Positions 40,439 to 49,040 of a stretch of DNA of 64,000 bases are shown one piece after another. The DNA lies in the NCBI RefSeq assembly GCF_900116535.1, contig NZ_FPAU01000003.1, positions 1 to 64,000 on the forward strand, in the 5' to 3' direction. The notes beneath the pieces are model-generated. The model was not told where the DNA came from. It saw only the letters and a list, made by a program, of their open reading frames with translations, and did no database searches. The stretch's first letter is position 1; each line of letters opens with the position of its first letter. The DNA is from Kosakonia arachidis. Lineage in GTDB: Bacteria; Pseudomonadota; Gammaproteobacteria; Enterobacterales; Enterobacteriaceae. The position numbers and the translations under genes are program-made.

Positions 40439-41773
40439 ATGCCGTTGCTGAACGCATCTGACAAAGCACTGTGGCGGCTTGCGCTGCCCATGATCTTCTC
40501 CAATATCACTGTTCCGTTACTGGGGCTGGTGGATACCGCTGTGGTTGGGCACCTGGATAGCCCTGTTTACCTCGGTGGTGTGGCGATCGGCGCAACAGCA
40601 ACCAGCTTTTTGTTTATGCTGCTGCTGTTTTTGCGGATGAGCACAACCGGTCTTACGGCGCAGGCGTTTGGCGCGAAAAATTCACCTGCGCTGGCGCGTG
40701 CGCTGGTACAGCCGCTGTTACTGGCGCTGTCGGCAGGGATGTTAATTATGCTGCTGCGGACGCCGCTCATCGATCTGGCGCTGCACGTTACCGGCGGGAG
40801 CGAAGCCGTGCTGGAGCAGGCGCGGCGTTTTCTCAGTATTCGCTGGCTGAGTGCGCCAGCGTCTTTGGGAAATCTGGTGTTGCTTGGCTGGTTGCTGGGC
40901 GTGCAGTATGCCCGGGCGCCGGTGATCCTGCTGGTGGTGGGGAATCTCCTCAACATTGTGCTCGATCTGTGGCTGGTGATGGGTCTGCACATGAATGTGC
41001 AAGGGGCAGCGTTCGCCACAGTTGTGGCTGAGTATGCGACTTTCGCCCTCGGCCTGTTAATGGCGCGCCGCGTGTTGGTGGTGCGCGGTATCTCCCTGCC
41101 AATGCTGAAAAATGCCTGGCGAGGCGGTATGCGGCGATTATTAGCGCTTAACCGCGATATCATGCTGCGCTCGCTGCTTTTGCAACTCTGTTTTGGCTCA
41201 ATCACCGTGCTGGGCGCGCGCCTTGGTGAAGAGACGGTCGCCGCAAACGCGGTGCTGATGATGTTTCTGACCTTTACAGCGTATGCGCTTGATGGTTTTG
41301 CCTATGCGGTTGAAGCGCACTCCGGGCAGGCCTACGGTGCGCATGATGGTAGCCAATTGATGGACGTCTGGAGAGCGGCGTGCCGCCAGGCCGGACTGGT
41401 GGCGCTGTTCTTTGCTGCGATTTATGCGCTGGCAGGCGACAACATTATTGCCTTGCTGACTTCGCTTCCTGCCCTGCAGGCGCTCGCCGGGCATTACCTG
41501 TTCTGGCAGGTGATTCTGCCGCTGGTGGGTGTGTGGTGCTATTTGCTGGATGGTATGTTTGTCGGCGCCACGCGCGCGACGGAGATGCGTAACAGTATGG
41601 CGGTTGCCGCTGCCGGGTTCGCTGTCACACTGCTGACGGTGCCGCTGCTGGGCAATCACGGTTTATGGCTGTCTCTGACCGTCTTTCTCGCCCTTCGCGG
41701 GTTTACTCTTGCCTGGCTGTGGCGTCGCCACTGGCGTAACGGCAGCTGGTTTTCCGACGCAAATCCTTCCTGA
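40439..41773 (+). CDS. dinF: MATE family efflux transporter DinF
   Basis: Multidrug/toxin extrusion family inner-membrane transporter of 444 residues with twelve hydrophobic segments, close to E. coli DinF, which is induced with lexA as part of the SOS response and is linked to resistance to oxidative and bile-salt stress. The N-terminus KALWRLALPMIFSNITVPLLGLVDTAVVGHLDSP has the MATE Asp/Pro motif of helix 1. It is likely cotranscribed with lexA. Confidence 0.94.
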   Translation: MPLLNASDKALWRLALPMIFSNITVPLLGLVDTAVVGHLDSPVYLGGVAIGATATSFLFMLLLFLRMSTTGLTAQAFGAKNSPALARALVQPLLLALSAGMLIMLLRTPLIDLALHVTGGSEAVLEQARRFLSIRWLSAPASLGNLVLLGWLLGVQYARAPVILLVVGNLLNIVLDLWLVMGLHMNVQGAAFATVVAEYATFALGLLMARRVLVVRGISLPMLKNAWRGGMRRLLALNRDIMLRSLLLQLCFGSITVLGARLGEETVAANAVLMMFLTFTAYALDGFAYAVEAHSGQAYGAHDGSQLMDVWRAACRQAGLVALFFAAIYALAGDNIIALLTSLPALQALAGHYLFWQVILPLVGVWCYLLDGMFVGATRATEMRNSMAVAAAGFAVTLLTVPLLGNHGLWLSLTVFLALRGFTLAWLWRRHWRNGSWFSDANPS

Positions 41774-41936
41774 ACGCCAGTTTTTTTGCTGGTGTCCTCG
41801 TCTCGCTTATGCTCTTTTTAATCATCGTGACGGTTAAAGATTCCGAATAAAAATCAATTATCAGAATCCCTGACTACAATAATCAGTACGTTCAGCAGAA
41901 CGAGTACATATTTAACCGAACGATAAGGAGTCAACG

Positions 41937-42146
41937 ATGAATAAAGATGAAGTCGGCGGTAACTGGAAACAGTTCAAAGGCACTGTTAAAGAAAAATGGG
42001 GCAAACTGACTGATGATGATATGACCATCATCGAGGGTAAACGTGACCAACTTGTGGGTAAAATCCAGGAACGTTACGGTTATGCCAAAGACCAGGCGGA
42101 GAAAGAAGTTACAGATTGGGAAACGCGTAACGACTACCGCTGGTAG
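41937..42146 (+). CDS. yjbJ: CsbD family stress protein YjbJ
   Basis: A 69-residue hydrophilic protein of the CsbD family (UPF0337), same length as E. coli YjbJ. Characteristic runs are NWKQFKGTVKEKWGKLTDDD and ERYGYAKDQAEKEVTDWE. Members are abundant under general stress; the molecular role is unknown. ATAAGGAGTCAACG before the ATG is a strong ribosome site. It is convergent with zur. Confidence 0.95.
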   Translation: MNKDEVGGNWKQFKGTVKEKWGKLTDDDMTIIEGKRDQLVGKIQERYGYAKDQAEKEVTDWETRNDYRW

Positions 42147-42257
42147 CCTGCACATCCCCTCAATGTGCTAACCCTCTACAGGCTACCCTGCCCGAAGGTA
42201 CAAGGATGTACCACCCCTCCAGCTGTTTTATCTACCGTCTTGCGAAAACAAAACCGA

Positions 42258-42773
42258 TTAACGTGGCTTTTTCTTCACCTGAACGCTGTGGTCATGGTGG
42301 CAATGGTCGTGATGACGGCAGGATTCCACTTCGACACAGTCCGCACATAAACCGTGAGCTTCAATCACATTATGCCGCAGGGCAAAACCCATCTTTGCCG
42401 CCAGCGCATGCATAATATCTTCCACGCCTTCCGCCTGCTCTTCTTTTACCGAACCACAGCGATCGCAAATAAACATCGCAGAAGTGTGTGTCGGCTGGTC
42501 AAAAAGGTGGCATAACACGTAACTGTTTGTTGATTCAACTTTATGTACGAACCCCTGTTCCAGCAGGAAATCAAGAGCGCGATACACCGTCGGCGGCTTG
42601 GCTTGCGGTTCGCTTTCACGCAGCAGATCGAGCAGATCGTATGCGCTGATGGCACTTTGTTGCAGACTGAGTAATCTCAACACTTCAAGACGCTGGGGAG
42701 TCAGGCGCACATTGCGCTGCACGCACAGCTTTTCAGCCTGTGCTAACATCTCTTGCGAAGTGGTCTTATCCAT
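42258..42773 (-). CDS. zur: zinc uptake regulator Zur
   Basis: Fur-family repressor that senses Zn2+ and represses znuABC and other zinc-uptake genes. With the start at 42773 it has 171 residues, the E. coli length. It has an N-terminal winged helix (RLTPQRLEVLRLLSLQQSAISAYDLLD), the structural-zinc cysteines CDRCG and CADCVEVESC, and a His-rich tail (CRHHDHCHHDHS). A longer start adding 40 residues is rejected. GGAGAGCGCCT precedes the ATG. Confidence 0.96.
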   Translation of the reverse strand: MDKTTSQEMLAQAEKLCVQRNVRLTPQRLEVLRLLSLQQSAISAYDLLDLLRESEPQAKPPTVYRALDFLLEQGFVHKVESTNSYVLCHLFDQPTHTSAMFICDRCGSVKEEQAEGVEDIMHALAAKMGFALRHNVIEAHGLCADCVEVESCRHHDHCHHDHSVQVKKKPR

Positions 42774-43055
42774 AGGCGCTCTCCGGTTGGGGAAATACAG
42801 GCCATACACTTTATCATGTCCTGCCGAAAACGCCGAGTTCGTGGCCAGTAATCTCCATTTCTCTGGATCGCTTCCCGAAATGGATTTCGTCATCTATAAA
42901 TAGTCATGGTCATCCCTTAAAACAATAATGTTCGGGTACCTACGGGTATTCCGGCAATTTAGCTTCATTTTCTTACGTTATTCACAGCAATAGTGCATTC
43001 CTGTTTGTGCCAATACTTACAGGCTTAAAACTCATCTGGCTACGAGACGCATACT
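42774..43055. other. zur / traF-like divergent intergenic region
   Basis: 282 bp holding the promoters of two divergent genes. No operator I can name is seen; in particular no good match to the Zur box palindrome was found. Confidence 0.45.
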
Positions 43056-44372
43056 GTGGATAAAAAAACTAAACTTTCGCTGGTCGCGATCGCTGTCTCC
43101 TTTTTTGTGGCGAATCAGGCAGGCGCAGCCAATACCTGGGCAGAAGCACGTAATGATGCAATGGGGGGAACGGGCGTTGCGTCCGCAAACTATGGCAGTG
43201 GGCCATTAATCAACCCGGCACTGTTAGCAAAAGCAAAACCCGAGGATGATATTACCGTCATCCTGCCGAGCGTACAGGCGCAAATTAGCGACAAAGATAA
43301 TCTGCGCGACGAGATCGACAATATCAATGACAAAATCGATGGCTACAAAGACGTTGTCGATAGTCTCACCGCTGCGGAAATTATTGCTAATCCGCTCGGT
43401 ACGGTAAGGCAATTTCAGAGCGCCGCAGGTGATTTGGCGAACGAGCTGGAGTTTCTGAGAGGAAAAACAGCGCAGGCCAAAGCCGCCGCCGGTATCGCGG
43501 TAAGCATTCCCAACGATGTCCTTTCCGTGGCGTTTGTGACGAAAGCTTACGCCCATGCGCGCGTTACGTCGGCAATCGATCAGCAGGACATTGACTACCT
43601 GCGCAGTATTGAAAACAGCACCGCCGTTGCTGCAGGTAAAGCGCTGAATGCGGTGATATCGCCGGATGGCAGCAACGAAATTACCAAAAACCTCAACTCA
43701 ACCGCTTCAGGCCGAGCGGCTATCGTCTCGGATTACGGCATCGCAATGGCTCGCCAGTTTGATGTCGGCGGCATACCGTTATCCGTTGGCGTGACGCCGA
43801 AATTACAGAAAACCTGGGTCTACAACTACACGGCGTCGATTTATGACTATAAAAGTAGTGACTGGAACAGCAGCCGCTACCGTACCGACGATACAGGCTT
43901 CAACGTGGATGTCGGCCTGGCAGCGGATTTCGGCGAGAATGTGACGGTCGGTTTGACCGGTACCAACCTGATCTCCCGTGATATTGATACTCAAGATATT
44001 CGTATCCGTAACGGCAGAACGGGTGATGTGGTGAGCTACAAAGATACTTACCAGATTAGCCCGGTTGTGACGGCGGGTGCGGCATGGCATAACGACCTGC
44101 TGACACTGAGCGCCGACGGTGATTTAACCGAGACTAAAGGCTTTAAGAGTGAGAAAAATTCCCAGTATGTTGGTGTGGGTGCAGAGGTTCGCCCATTGAG
44201 CTGGCTGGCGGTGCGTGCCGGTTACCGCGCAGATGTCAAAGGGGATGATAAAAACGTCTTTACCGGCGGTGTCGGATTTGCGCCGTTTAACCGCGTACAT
44301 ATCGATCTGATGGGTCTGGTGGGTGAAAATGAAACCTGGGGGGCCGGGGCACAGCTTAGCGTGACTTTCTGA
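43056..44372 (+). CDS. TraF-like (conjugal transfer type, TraF_2) outer-membrane-related protein
   Basis: A 438-residue secreted protein with a signal peptide (MDKKTKLSLVAIAVSFFVANQAGA). NTWAEARNDAMGGTGVASANYGSGPLINPALLAK is the opening motif of the TraF_2 family, which has the shape of the FadL/OmpP1 barrel start. A coiled region (about 75-115) follows, then beta-rich sequence (GLAADFGENVTVGLTGTNLI, LSWLAVRAGYRADV). The last residues (GAGAQLSVTF) end in Phe, as in outer-membrane barrels. The start is GTG at 43056. The name comes from plasmid F, but no other conjugation gene is near, so a conjugal role is doubtful. Confidence 0.75.
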   Translation: MDKKTKLSLVAIAVSFFVANQAGAANTWAEARNDAMGGTGVASANYGSGPLINPALLAKAKPEDDITVILPSVQAQISDKDNLRDEIDNINDKIDGYKDVVDSLTAAEIIANPLGTVRQFQSAAGDLANELEFLRGKTAQAKAAAGIAVSIPNDVLSVAFVTKAYAHARVTSAIDQQDIDYLRSIENSTAVAAGKALNAVISPDGSNEITKNLNSTASGRAAIVSDYGIAMARQFDVGGIPLSVGVTPKLQKTWVYNYTASIYDYKSSDWNSSRYRTDDTGFNVDVGLAADFGENVTVGLTGTNLISRDIDTQDIRIRNGRTGDVVSYKDTYQISPVVTAGAAWHNDLLTLSADGDLTETKGFKSEKNSQYVGVGAEVRPLSWLAVRAGYRADVKGDDKNVFTGGVGFAPFNRVHIDLMGLVGENETWGAGAQLSVTF

Positions 44373-44379
44373 TGAGTAA

Positions 44380-44413
44380 CCGGAGGCATTGCGCCTCCGG
44401 AAAATACGTTTTT
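44380..44413 (+). terminator. terminator of the TraF-like gene
   Basis: CCGGAGGC-attgc-GCCTCCGG is a perfect 8-bp stem, followed after AAAATACG by TTTTT. It lies 7 bases after the stop codon. Confidence 0.7.
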
Positions 44414-44630
44414 AAGTTCCGTTACCAGCGGGCCATTCGGTCCGCTTTCAAAAACGTGTGGTCAAAAGCGTAGGCAATTTGAAATAGTTGGCGAGAACAT
44501 TTAATGCCAGAACATTATTTTTGAATTTGTCCGGCTCAATATCTCTGACCTGAGATAACAAACCTGTTTGATGATCAACTCACAGTACGGCTGCAGGATT
44601 TTTATCAAAGCGAACATACGGTTTAGACAT
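44403..44630 (-). pseudogene. decayed remnant of a YcaC-type isochorismatase-family hydrolase gene
   Basis: On the minus strand an ATG at 44630, with CAGGGAG ahead of it, opens a frame reading MSKPYVRFDKNPAAVL, then a TGA stop (44580-44582), then VDHQTGLLSQVRDIEPDKFK and on to LANYFKLPTLLTTRF. One base must be skipped near 44450 to continue as ESGPNGPLVTELKNVFS. This is the N-terminal third of a YcaC-type cysteine hydrolase, which has about 208 residues. The homology ends at about 44403, where the neighbouring terminator begins. So there are a nonsense mutation, a frameshift and a 3' truncation. Not in any long open frame. Confidence 0.8.
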
Positions 44631-44866
44631 AATAACTCCCTGTTTCAGCTGACAATAGCTGTCTGCTATTGGGTTAAGTCCCCTTGTGCGTTAGAAAAAA
44701 TACAGGAAGAGAACCTCGTCTCAACACGGTGAAAAAATGCCTTCTCCAGCGCCTTACAGCGAATGTGATACAATAGGGAATCTTATTGTCTTATTGCTTT
44801 CGCTCACCGGCGGAATGGCGGTGAGAGCACCTCTTTTTCTGGAAATCAAAGCACGGTAATTCTGAA
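44631..44866 (+). other. region upstream of dusA
   Basis: 236 bp without a gene. GTGATACAATAGGG near 44765 (TACAAT) is a possible -10 for dusA. Confidence 0.4.
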
Positions 44867-45886
44867 ATGACTAACGCCAGCCAAACCAGCGTAATGCCTG
44901 TAAATTCTGACAATCACTGGTATGGGCGATTCAGTGTCGCTCCGATGCTCGACTGGACGGACAGACATTGCCGTTACTTCCTGCGTTTACTGTCGCGCCA
45001 GACGCTGCTCTACACCGAAATGGTGACGACGGGCGCCATTATTCATGGTAAAGGTGATTATCTGGCGTACAGCGAGGAAGAGCACCCGGTGGCGCTGCAA
45101 CTGGGGGGCAGCGATCCGGCGCAGCTTGCGCATTGTGCGAAGCTTGCGCAAGCACGCGGTTACGATGAGATCAACCTTAATGTTGGTTGCCCATCGGATC
45201 GCGTGCAAAACGGACGTTTTGGCGCCTGCCTGATGGGCGAAGCACAACTGGTGGCGGACTGCGTTAGAGCAATGCGGGACGTAGTTTCTATTCCAGTGAC
45301 GGTGAAAACCCGTATTGGCATCGACGATCAAGATAGCTACGAATTCCTCTGTGATTTTATTGGCACCGTTGCCGGTAAAGGCGAGTGTGAAAGCTTCACC
45401 ATTCATGCTCGTAAAGCCTGGCTCTCTGGCCTGAGCCCCAAAGAGAACCGCGAAATCCCGCCGCTGGATTACCCGCGTGTCTACCAGCTTAAACGCGATT
45501 TTCCGCACCTGAAGATGGCAATCAATGGTGGCATAAAATCTCTGGAAGAAGCTAAAGCCCATTTGCAGTATATGGATGGGGTTATGGTAGGACGAGAAGC
45601 CTATCAGAATCCGGGAATTCTGGCCGCTGTCGATCGGGTGATTTACGGTGCTAATGTCGCGGATACCGATCCTGTCGCTGTGGTTCGCGCGATGTATCCC
45701 TATATTGAACGCGAGCTGAGCCAGGGCGCTTATCTTGGTCATATCACGCGTCATATGCTCGGTTTATTCCAGGGTGTGCCGGGTGCGCGTCAGTGGCGCC
45801 GTTATCTGAGTGAAAATGCGCACAAAGCGGGCGCTGATATCGCGGTAGTGGAGCACGCGTTAAACCTGGTGGCATCGAAGCGTTAA
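44867..45886 (+). CDS. dusA: tRNA-dihydrouridine(20/20a) synthase DusA
   Basis: Flavin-dependent reductase that makes dihydrouridine at positions 20/20a of tRNA. The 339 residues are close to the E. coli length. It begins with the FMN-binding barrel ([21 protein letters not shown], residue 27 on), the catalytic cysteine in [22 protein letters not shown] (about 106-127), the [16 protein letters not shown] segment near 182, and GGIKSLEEA near 224. The start at 44867 fits; the first 20 residues are variable in the family. Has its own terminator. Confidence 0.96.
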   Translation: MTNASQTSVMPVNSDNHWYGRFSVAPMLDWTDRHCRYFLRLLSRQTLLYTEMVTTGAIIHGKGDYLAYSEEEHPVALQLGGSDPAQLAHCAKLAQARGYDEINLNVGCPSDRVQNGRFGACLMGEAQLVADCVRAMRDVVSIPVTVKTRIGIDDQDSYEFLCDFIGTVAGKGECESFTIHARKAWLSGLSPKENREIPPLDYPRVYQLKRDFPHLKMAINGGIKSLEEAKAHLQYMDGVMVGREAYQNPGILAAVDRVIYGANVADTDPVAVVRAMYPYIERELSQGAYLGHITRHMLGLFQGVPGARQWRRYLSENAHKAGADIAVVEHALNLVASKR

Positions 45887-45916
45887 AATTTCACTAAAAG
45901 GTGGTCAAATTCACTA

Positions 45917-45946
45917 AACCCTGCACAGCGTTGCGGGGTTTTTTGT
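45917..45946 (+). terminator. dusA terminator
   Basis: AACCCTGCA-cagcg-TTGCGGGGTT is a near-perfect stem followed by TTTTTG, about 30 bases after the dusA stop. Confidence 0.85.
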
Positions 45947-45967
45947 TTGAAAATCATTAGGTTATTT

Positions 45968-45984
45968 TTGGCATGTTTTTTGTA
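45968..45984 (+). promoter_or_regulatory. sigma-54 promoter of pspG
   Basis: TTGGCATGTTTTTTGTA matches the sigma-54 pattern YTGGCACGNNNNTTGCW at nearly all positions (GG and G(C/T) ten bases apart). It ends 35 bp before pspG. E. coli pspG is transcribed by sigma-54 with PspF, which supports the call. Confidence 0.8.
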
Positions 45985-46019
45985 ATACAAAAGGTATTAC
46001 TGATTCTCAGGAGAAGACC

Positions 46020-46262
46020 ATGCTGGAACTACTGTTTATTATTGGCTTTTTTGTGATGTTACTGATGACCGGCATTTCACTGCTCGGCATTATCGCCGCG
46101 CTGCTGGTTGCCACAGCAGTTATGTTTTTGGGCGGACTTTTTGCTTTGATGATAAAACTGTTGCCCTGGCTGCTGCTGGCCGTAGTGGTCGTTTGGGTGA
46201 TTCGTACCATCAAAGAGCCGAAGGTTCCACGTTATCAACGCAATAACCACTGGCGTTACTAA
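46020..46262 (+). CDS. pspG: phage shock protein G
   Basis: A small inner-membrane protein of the phage-shock response to envelope stress. It is 80 residues with three hydrophobic segments (about 3-22, 25-44 and 46-62) and a charged C-terminal tail (KEPKVPRYQRNNHWRY). The length and sequence match E. coli PspG. CAGGAGAAGACC is a strong ribosome site. Its sigma-54 promoter is just upstream. Confidence 0.94.
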   Translation: MLELLFIIGFFVMLLMTGISLLGIIAALLVATAVMFLGGLFALMIKLLPWLLLAVVVVWVIRTIKEPKVPRYQRNNHWRY

Positions 46263-46399
46263 AGTATTGAGTGGTTCATCACAACCCTGAGACATTTCCA
46301 GCCGCATTGCTTAGAACCGAATAGGATTTAGATATTAAATCTGTCACTATCGTGGCGTTAACGAATTCATCGCGCTGTACCCTACAATGCAGCCGAACT

Positions 46400-46433
46400 A
46401 AAAAAAGAAAGGGCTTCCTGAAGGAGGCCCTAA
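46400..46433 (-). terminator. qor terminator
   Basis: On the minus strand GGGCCTCCTT-c-AGGAAGCCC forms a stem followed by TTTCTTTTTTTAG. It lies about 20 bases after the qor stop. Confidence 0.85.
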
Positions 46434-46451
46434 TTCTTTCAGCCGCTTACC

Positions 46452-47435
46452 TTAAGGGATCAGCAGGCTTGAGCCTTGCGTGGCACGGCTCTCCAGCGCT
46501 TCATGTGCCCGTTGCGCATCTTTCAGTGCGAACTTCTGGTTGTCGGCCACATCCACCTTAATCACCCCACTGGCGATCAGCGAGAACAGCTCATTGCTGG
46601 CTTCCTTTAGCTCTTCGCGGGTGGTGATATAGCCATTCAGGGAAGGGCGGGTGGCATAAAGAGAGCCCTTCTGGTTGAGAATGCCCAGGTTCACGCCAGT
46701 AACTGGCCCGGAGGAGTTGCCGAAACTGACCATCAGCCCACGGCGATGCAGGCAGTCGAGGGAAATTTCCCAGGTATCTTTACCCACCGAGTCATACACC
46801 ACGCTGACCTTTTTACCGTCGGTCAGCGCTTTAACGCGTTCAACGACATTCTCTTCGCTGTAGTTGATTACCTGCCAGGCACCGGCTTGCAATGCGCGCT
46901 GCGCTTTCTGCGTTGAACCTACGGTACCGATAAGCTTTGCGCCCAACGCTTTCGCCCACTGGCAGGCAATCAGTCCGACGCCGCCAGCCGCTGCGTGGAA
47001 TAAAAATACCTCATTGGGTTTGATGTCATAGGTTTTGCGCAGGAGATAGAACACTGTCAGCCCCTTCAGAAACGAGGCAGCGGCTTGTTCAAAGGAGATC
47101 GCGTTTGGCAGGACGGCCACTTTGTCTGCCAGAACGTTATGCACCGAACTGTAGGCGCCGAGACCGGATTGCGCATATACCACGCGATCGCCGACCTTAA
47201 TATGTGTGACGTTACTACCCACTTTACTTACTACGCCTGCGGCTTCGGTGCCCAGCCCGCTTGGCAGCGCGGGAGGCGGGTATAAGCCGCTGCGAATGTA
47301 GGTGTCGATATAGTTGACACCAATGGCTTTATTTTCTACCTGCACCTCATTTTCCGCTGGCGCTGCGGGGGTAAATTCCACCGCGCTGAGCACGTCGGGG
47401 CCGCCATGCTTGTGAAATTCTATTCGTGTCGCCAT
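46452..47435 (-). CDS. qor: NADPH:quinone oxidoreductase QorA (zeta-crystallin type)
   Basis: Zinc-free medium-chain dehydrogenase/reductase that reduces quinones with NADPH. With the start at 47435 it is 327 residues, as in E. coli. It has a GroES-like domain (ENKAIGVNYIDTYIRSGLYPP near 35), a Rossmann domain with FHAAAGGVGLIACQWAKALGAK near 145, and the NADPH loop GTVGSTQKAQRA near 168. AGGAGGAAGC precedes the ATG. Divergent from dnaB, with 59 bp between the starts. Confidence 0.95.
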   Translation of the reverse strand: MATRIEFHKHGGPDVLSAVEFTPAAPAENEVQVENKAIGVNYIDTYIRSGLYPPPALPSGLGTEAAGVVSKVGSNVTHIKVGDRVVYAQSGLGAYSSVHNVLADKVAVLPNAISFEQAAASFLKGLTVFYLLRKTYDIKPNEVFLFHAAAGGVGLIACQWAKALGAKLIGTVGSTQKAQRALQAGAWQVINYSEENVVERVKALTDGKKVSVVYDSVGKDTWEISLDCLHRRGLMVSFGNSSGPVTGVNLGILNQKGSLYATRPSLNGYITTREELKEASNELFSLIASGVIKVDVADNQKFALKDAQRAHEALESRATQGSSLLIP

Positions 47436-47494
47436 GCTTCCTCCTGATGTGATAATCTTTCGAACCATTCATAACCCGGATAGCTCCATTCACT

Positions 47495-48901
47495 ATGGCA
47501 GGAAATAAACCCTTCAACAAACAGACTGAAACCCCTGACAGACAGGTCGAGGGGATGAAAGTGCCTCCACATTCCATCGAAGCGGAGCAGTCGGTGTTGG
47601 GCGGTTTAATGCTGGATAATGAGCGCTGGGACGACGTCGCTGAGCGCGTCGTGGCCGAAGACTTTTATACCCGTCCGCACCGCCATATTTTTACCGAGAT
47701 GCATCGCTTGCAGGAGATGGGGAAACCTATCGACCTCATCACCCTGGCCGAGTCGCTGGAACTGCAAGGGCAACTGGATATTGTCGGCGGCTTTGCCTAT
47801 CTGGCTGAGTTATCGAAAAATACGCCAAGTGCAGCGAATATTAGCGCTTATGCCGATATCGTGCGTGAACGTGCCGTTGTTCGCGAGATGATCACGGTAG
47901 CCAATGAAATCGCTAACGCCGGTTTCGATCCGCAGGGGCGCACCAGCGAAGATCTGCTCGATCTGGCGGAATCACGGGTCTTTAAGATCGCTGAAAGTCG
48001 CGCCAATAAAGATGAAGGCCCAAAAAATATCGCCGATGTGCTTGAGGCCACCGTCTCGCGCATCGAGCAGCTTTTCCAGCAGCCGCATGATGGCGTCACG
48101 GGCGTGAACACCGGCTATGAAGATCTCAATAAAAAGACGGCAGGTTTGCAACCGTCGGATCTCATTATTGTTGCGGCCCGTCCGTCGATGGGTAAAACAA
48201 CATTTGCTATGAACCTCGTCGAAAATGCAGCGATGTTACAGGATAAACCGGTTCTTATCTTCAGTCTGGAGATGCCATCAGAACAGATTATGATGCGTTC
48301 TCTGGCGTCGCTGTCGCGCGTGGATCAGACGCGCATTCGTACCGGCCAGCTTGATGATGAAGACTGGGCGCGCATTTCCGGCACCATGGGGATCTTGCTG
48401 GAAAAACGCAATATCTACATTGATGACTCCTCCGGCCTGACGCCGACAGAAGTGCGTTCGCGCTCACGACGTATTGCCCGCGAGCACGGCGGGATAGGCC
48501 TGATTATGATCGACTACCTTCAGTTGATGCGTGTACCGTCGCTTTCCGACAACCGTACACTGGAGATTGCCGAAATCTCCCGCTCGCTGAAAGCGCTGGC
48601 AAAAGAGTTGCAAGTGCCGGTGGTGGCGCTGTCGCAGCTTAACCGCTCCCTGGAACAGCGCGCTGATAAACGCCCGGTCAACTCCGACCTGCGTGAGTCC
48701 GGTTCTATCGAGCAGGACGCCGACTTAATCATGTTTATCTATCGTGACGAGGTTTATCACGAAAATAGCGATTTAAAAGGTATTGCAGAAATCATTATTG
48801 GTAAGCAGCGTAACGGGCCGATCGGTACGGTACGCCTGACCTTTAACGGGCAGTGGTCACGTTTTGATAATTATGCAGGGCCACAATACGACGATGAATA
48901 A
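47495..48901 (+). CDS. dnaB: replicative DNA helicase DnaB
   Basis: Hexameric 5'-3' helicase that unwinds the replication fork. The 468 residues compare with 471 in E. coli. The N-terminal domain (about 20-125, PPHSIEAEQSVLGGLMLDNERWD) is followed by a linker and the RecA-like domain with Walker A ARPSMGKTTFAMN near 227, Walker B GLIMIDYLQLM near 333 and LSQLNRSLEQR near 373, ending DSDLKG and ...YAGPQYDDE. No intein. The downstream gap to alr is filled by an ERIC repeat. Confidence 0.98.
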   Translation: MAGNKPFNKQTETPDRQVEGMKVPPHSIEAEQSVLGGLMLDNERWDDVAERVVAEDFYTRPHRHIFTEMHRLQEMGKPIDLITLAESLELQGQLDIVGGFAYLAELSKNTPSAANISAYADIVRERAVVREMITVANEIANAGFDPQGRTSEDLLDLAESRVFKIAESRANKDEGPKNIADVLEATVSRIEQLFQQPHDGVTGVNTGYEDLNKKTAGLQPSDLIIVAARPSMGKTTFAMNLVENAAMLQDKPVLIFSLEMPSEQIMMRSLASLSRVDQTRIRTGQLDDEDWARISGTMGILLEKRNIYIDDSSGLTPTEVRSRSRRIAREHGGIGLIMIDYLQLMRVPSLSDNRTLEIAEISRSLKALAKELQVPVVALSQLNRSLEQRADKRPVNSDLRESGSIEQDADLIMFIYRDEVYHENSDLKGIAEIIIGKQRNGPIGTVRLTFNGQWSRFDNYAGPQYDDE

Positions 48902-49022
48902 ATTTTCGTCATCCTTCGCACCGCAGGTGCGTTGACGGCACCCGTTCACCCTGGCCACTTTACTAAGCTCTGGGGTTTCGCGGTCTTGTCGCTTTCCTGC
49001 AAGGCGAATGATTCAGAAAATT
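48902..49022. repeat. ERIC-type intergenic repeat, copy 4, between dnaB and alr
   Basis: TTTTCGTCATCCTTCGCACC starts it, followed by GCAGGTGCGTTGACGGC, CACCCGTTCACCCTGGCCAC, TTTACTAAGCTCTGGGG and CTTTCCTGCAAGGCGAATGA. The ends ATTTTC and GAAAAT are inverted. Length about 121 bp. It begins at the dnaB stop and ends just before the alr ribosome site. Confidence 0.78.
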
Positions 49023-49040
49023 GTTTTTTTGAGGAAAAAC

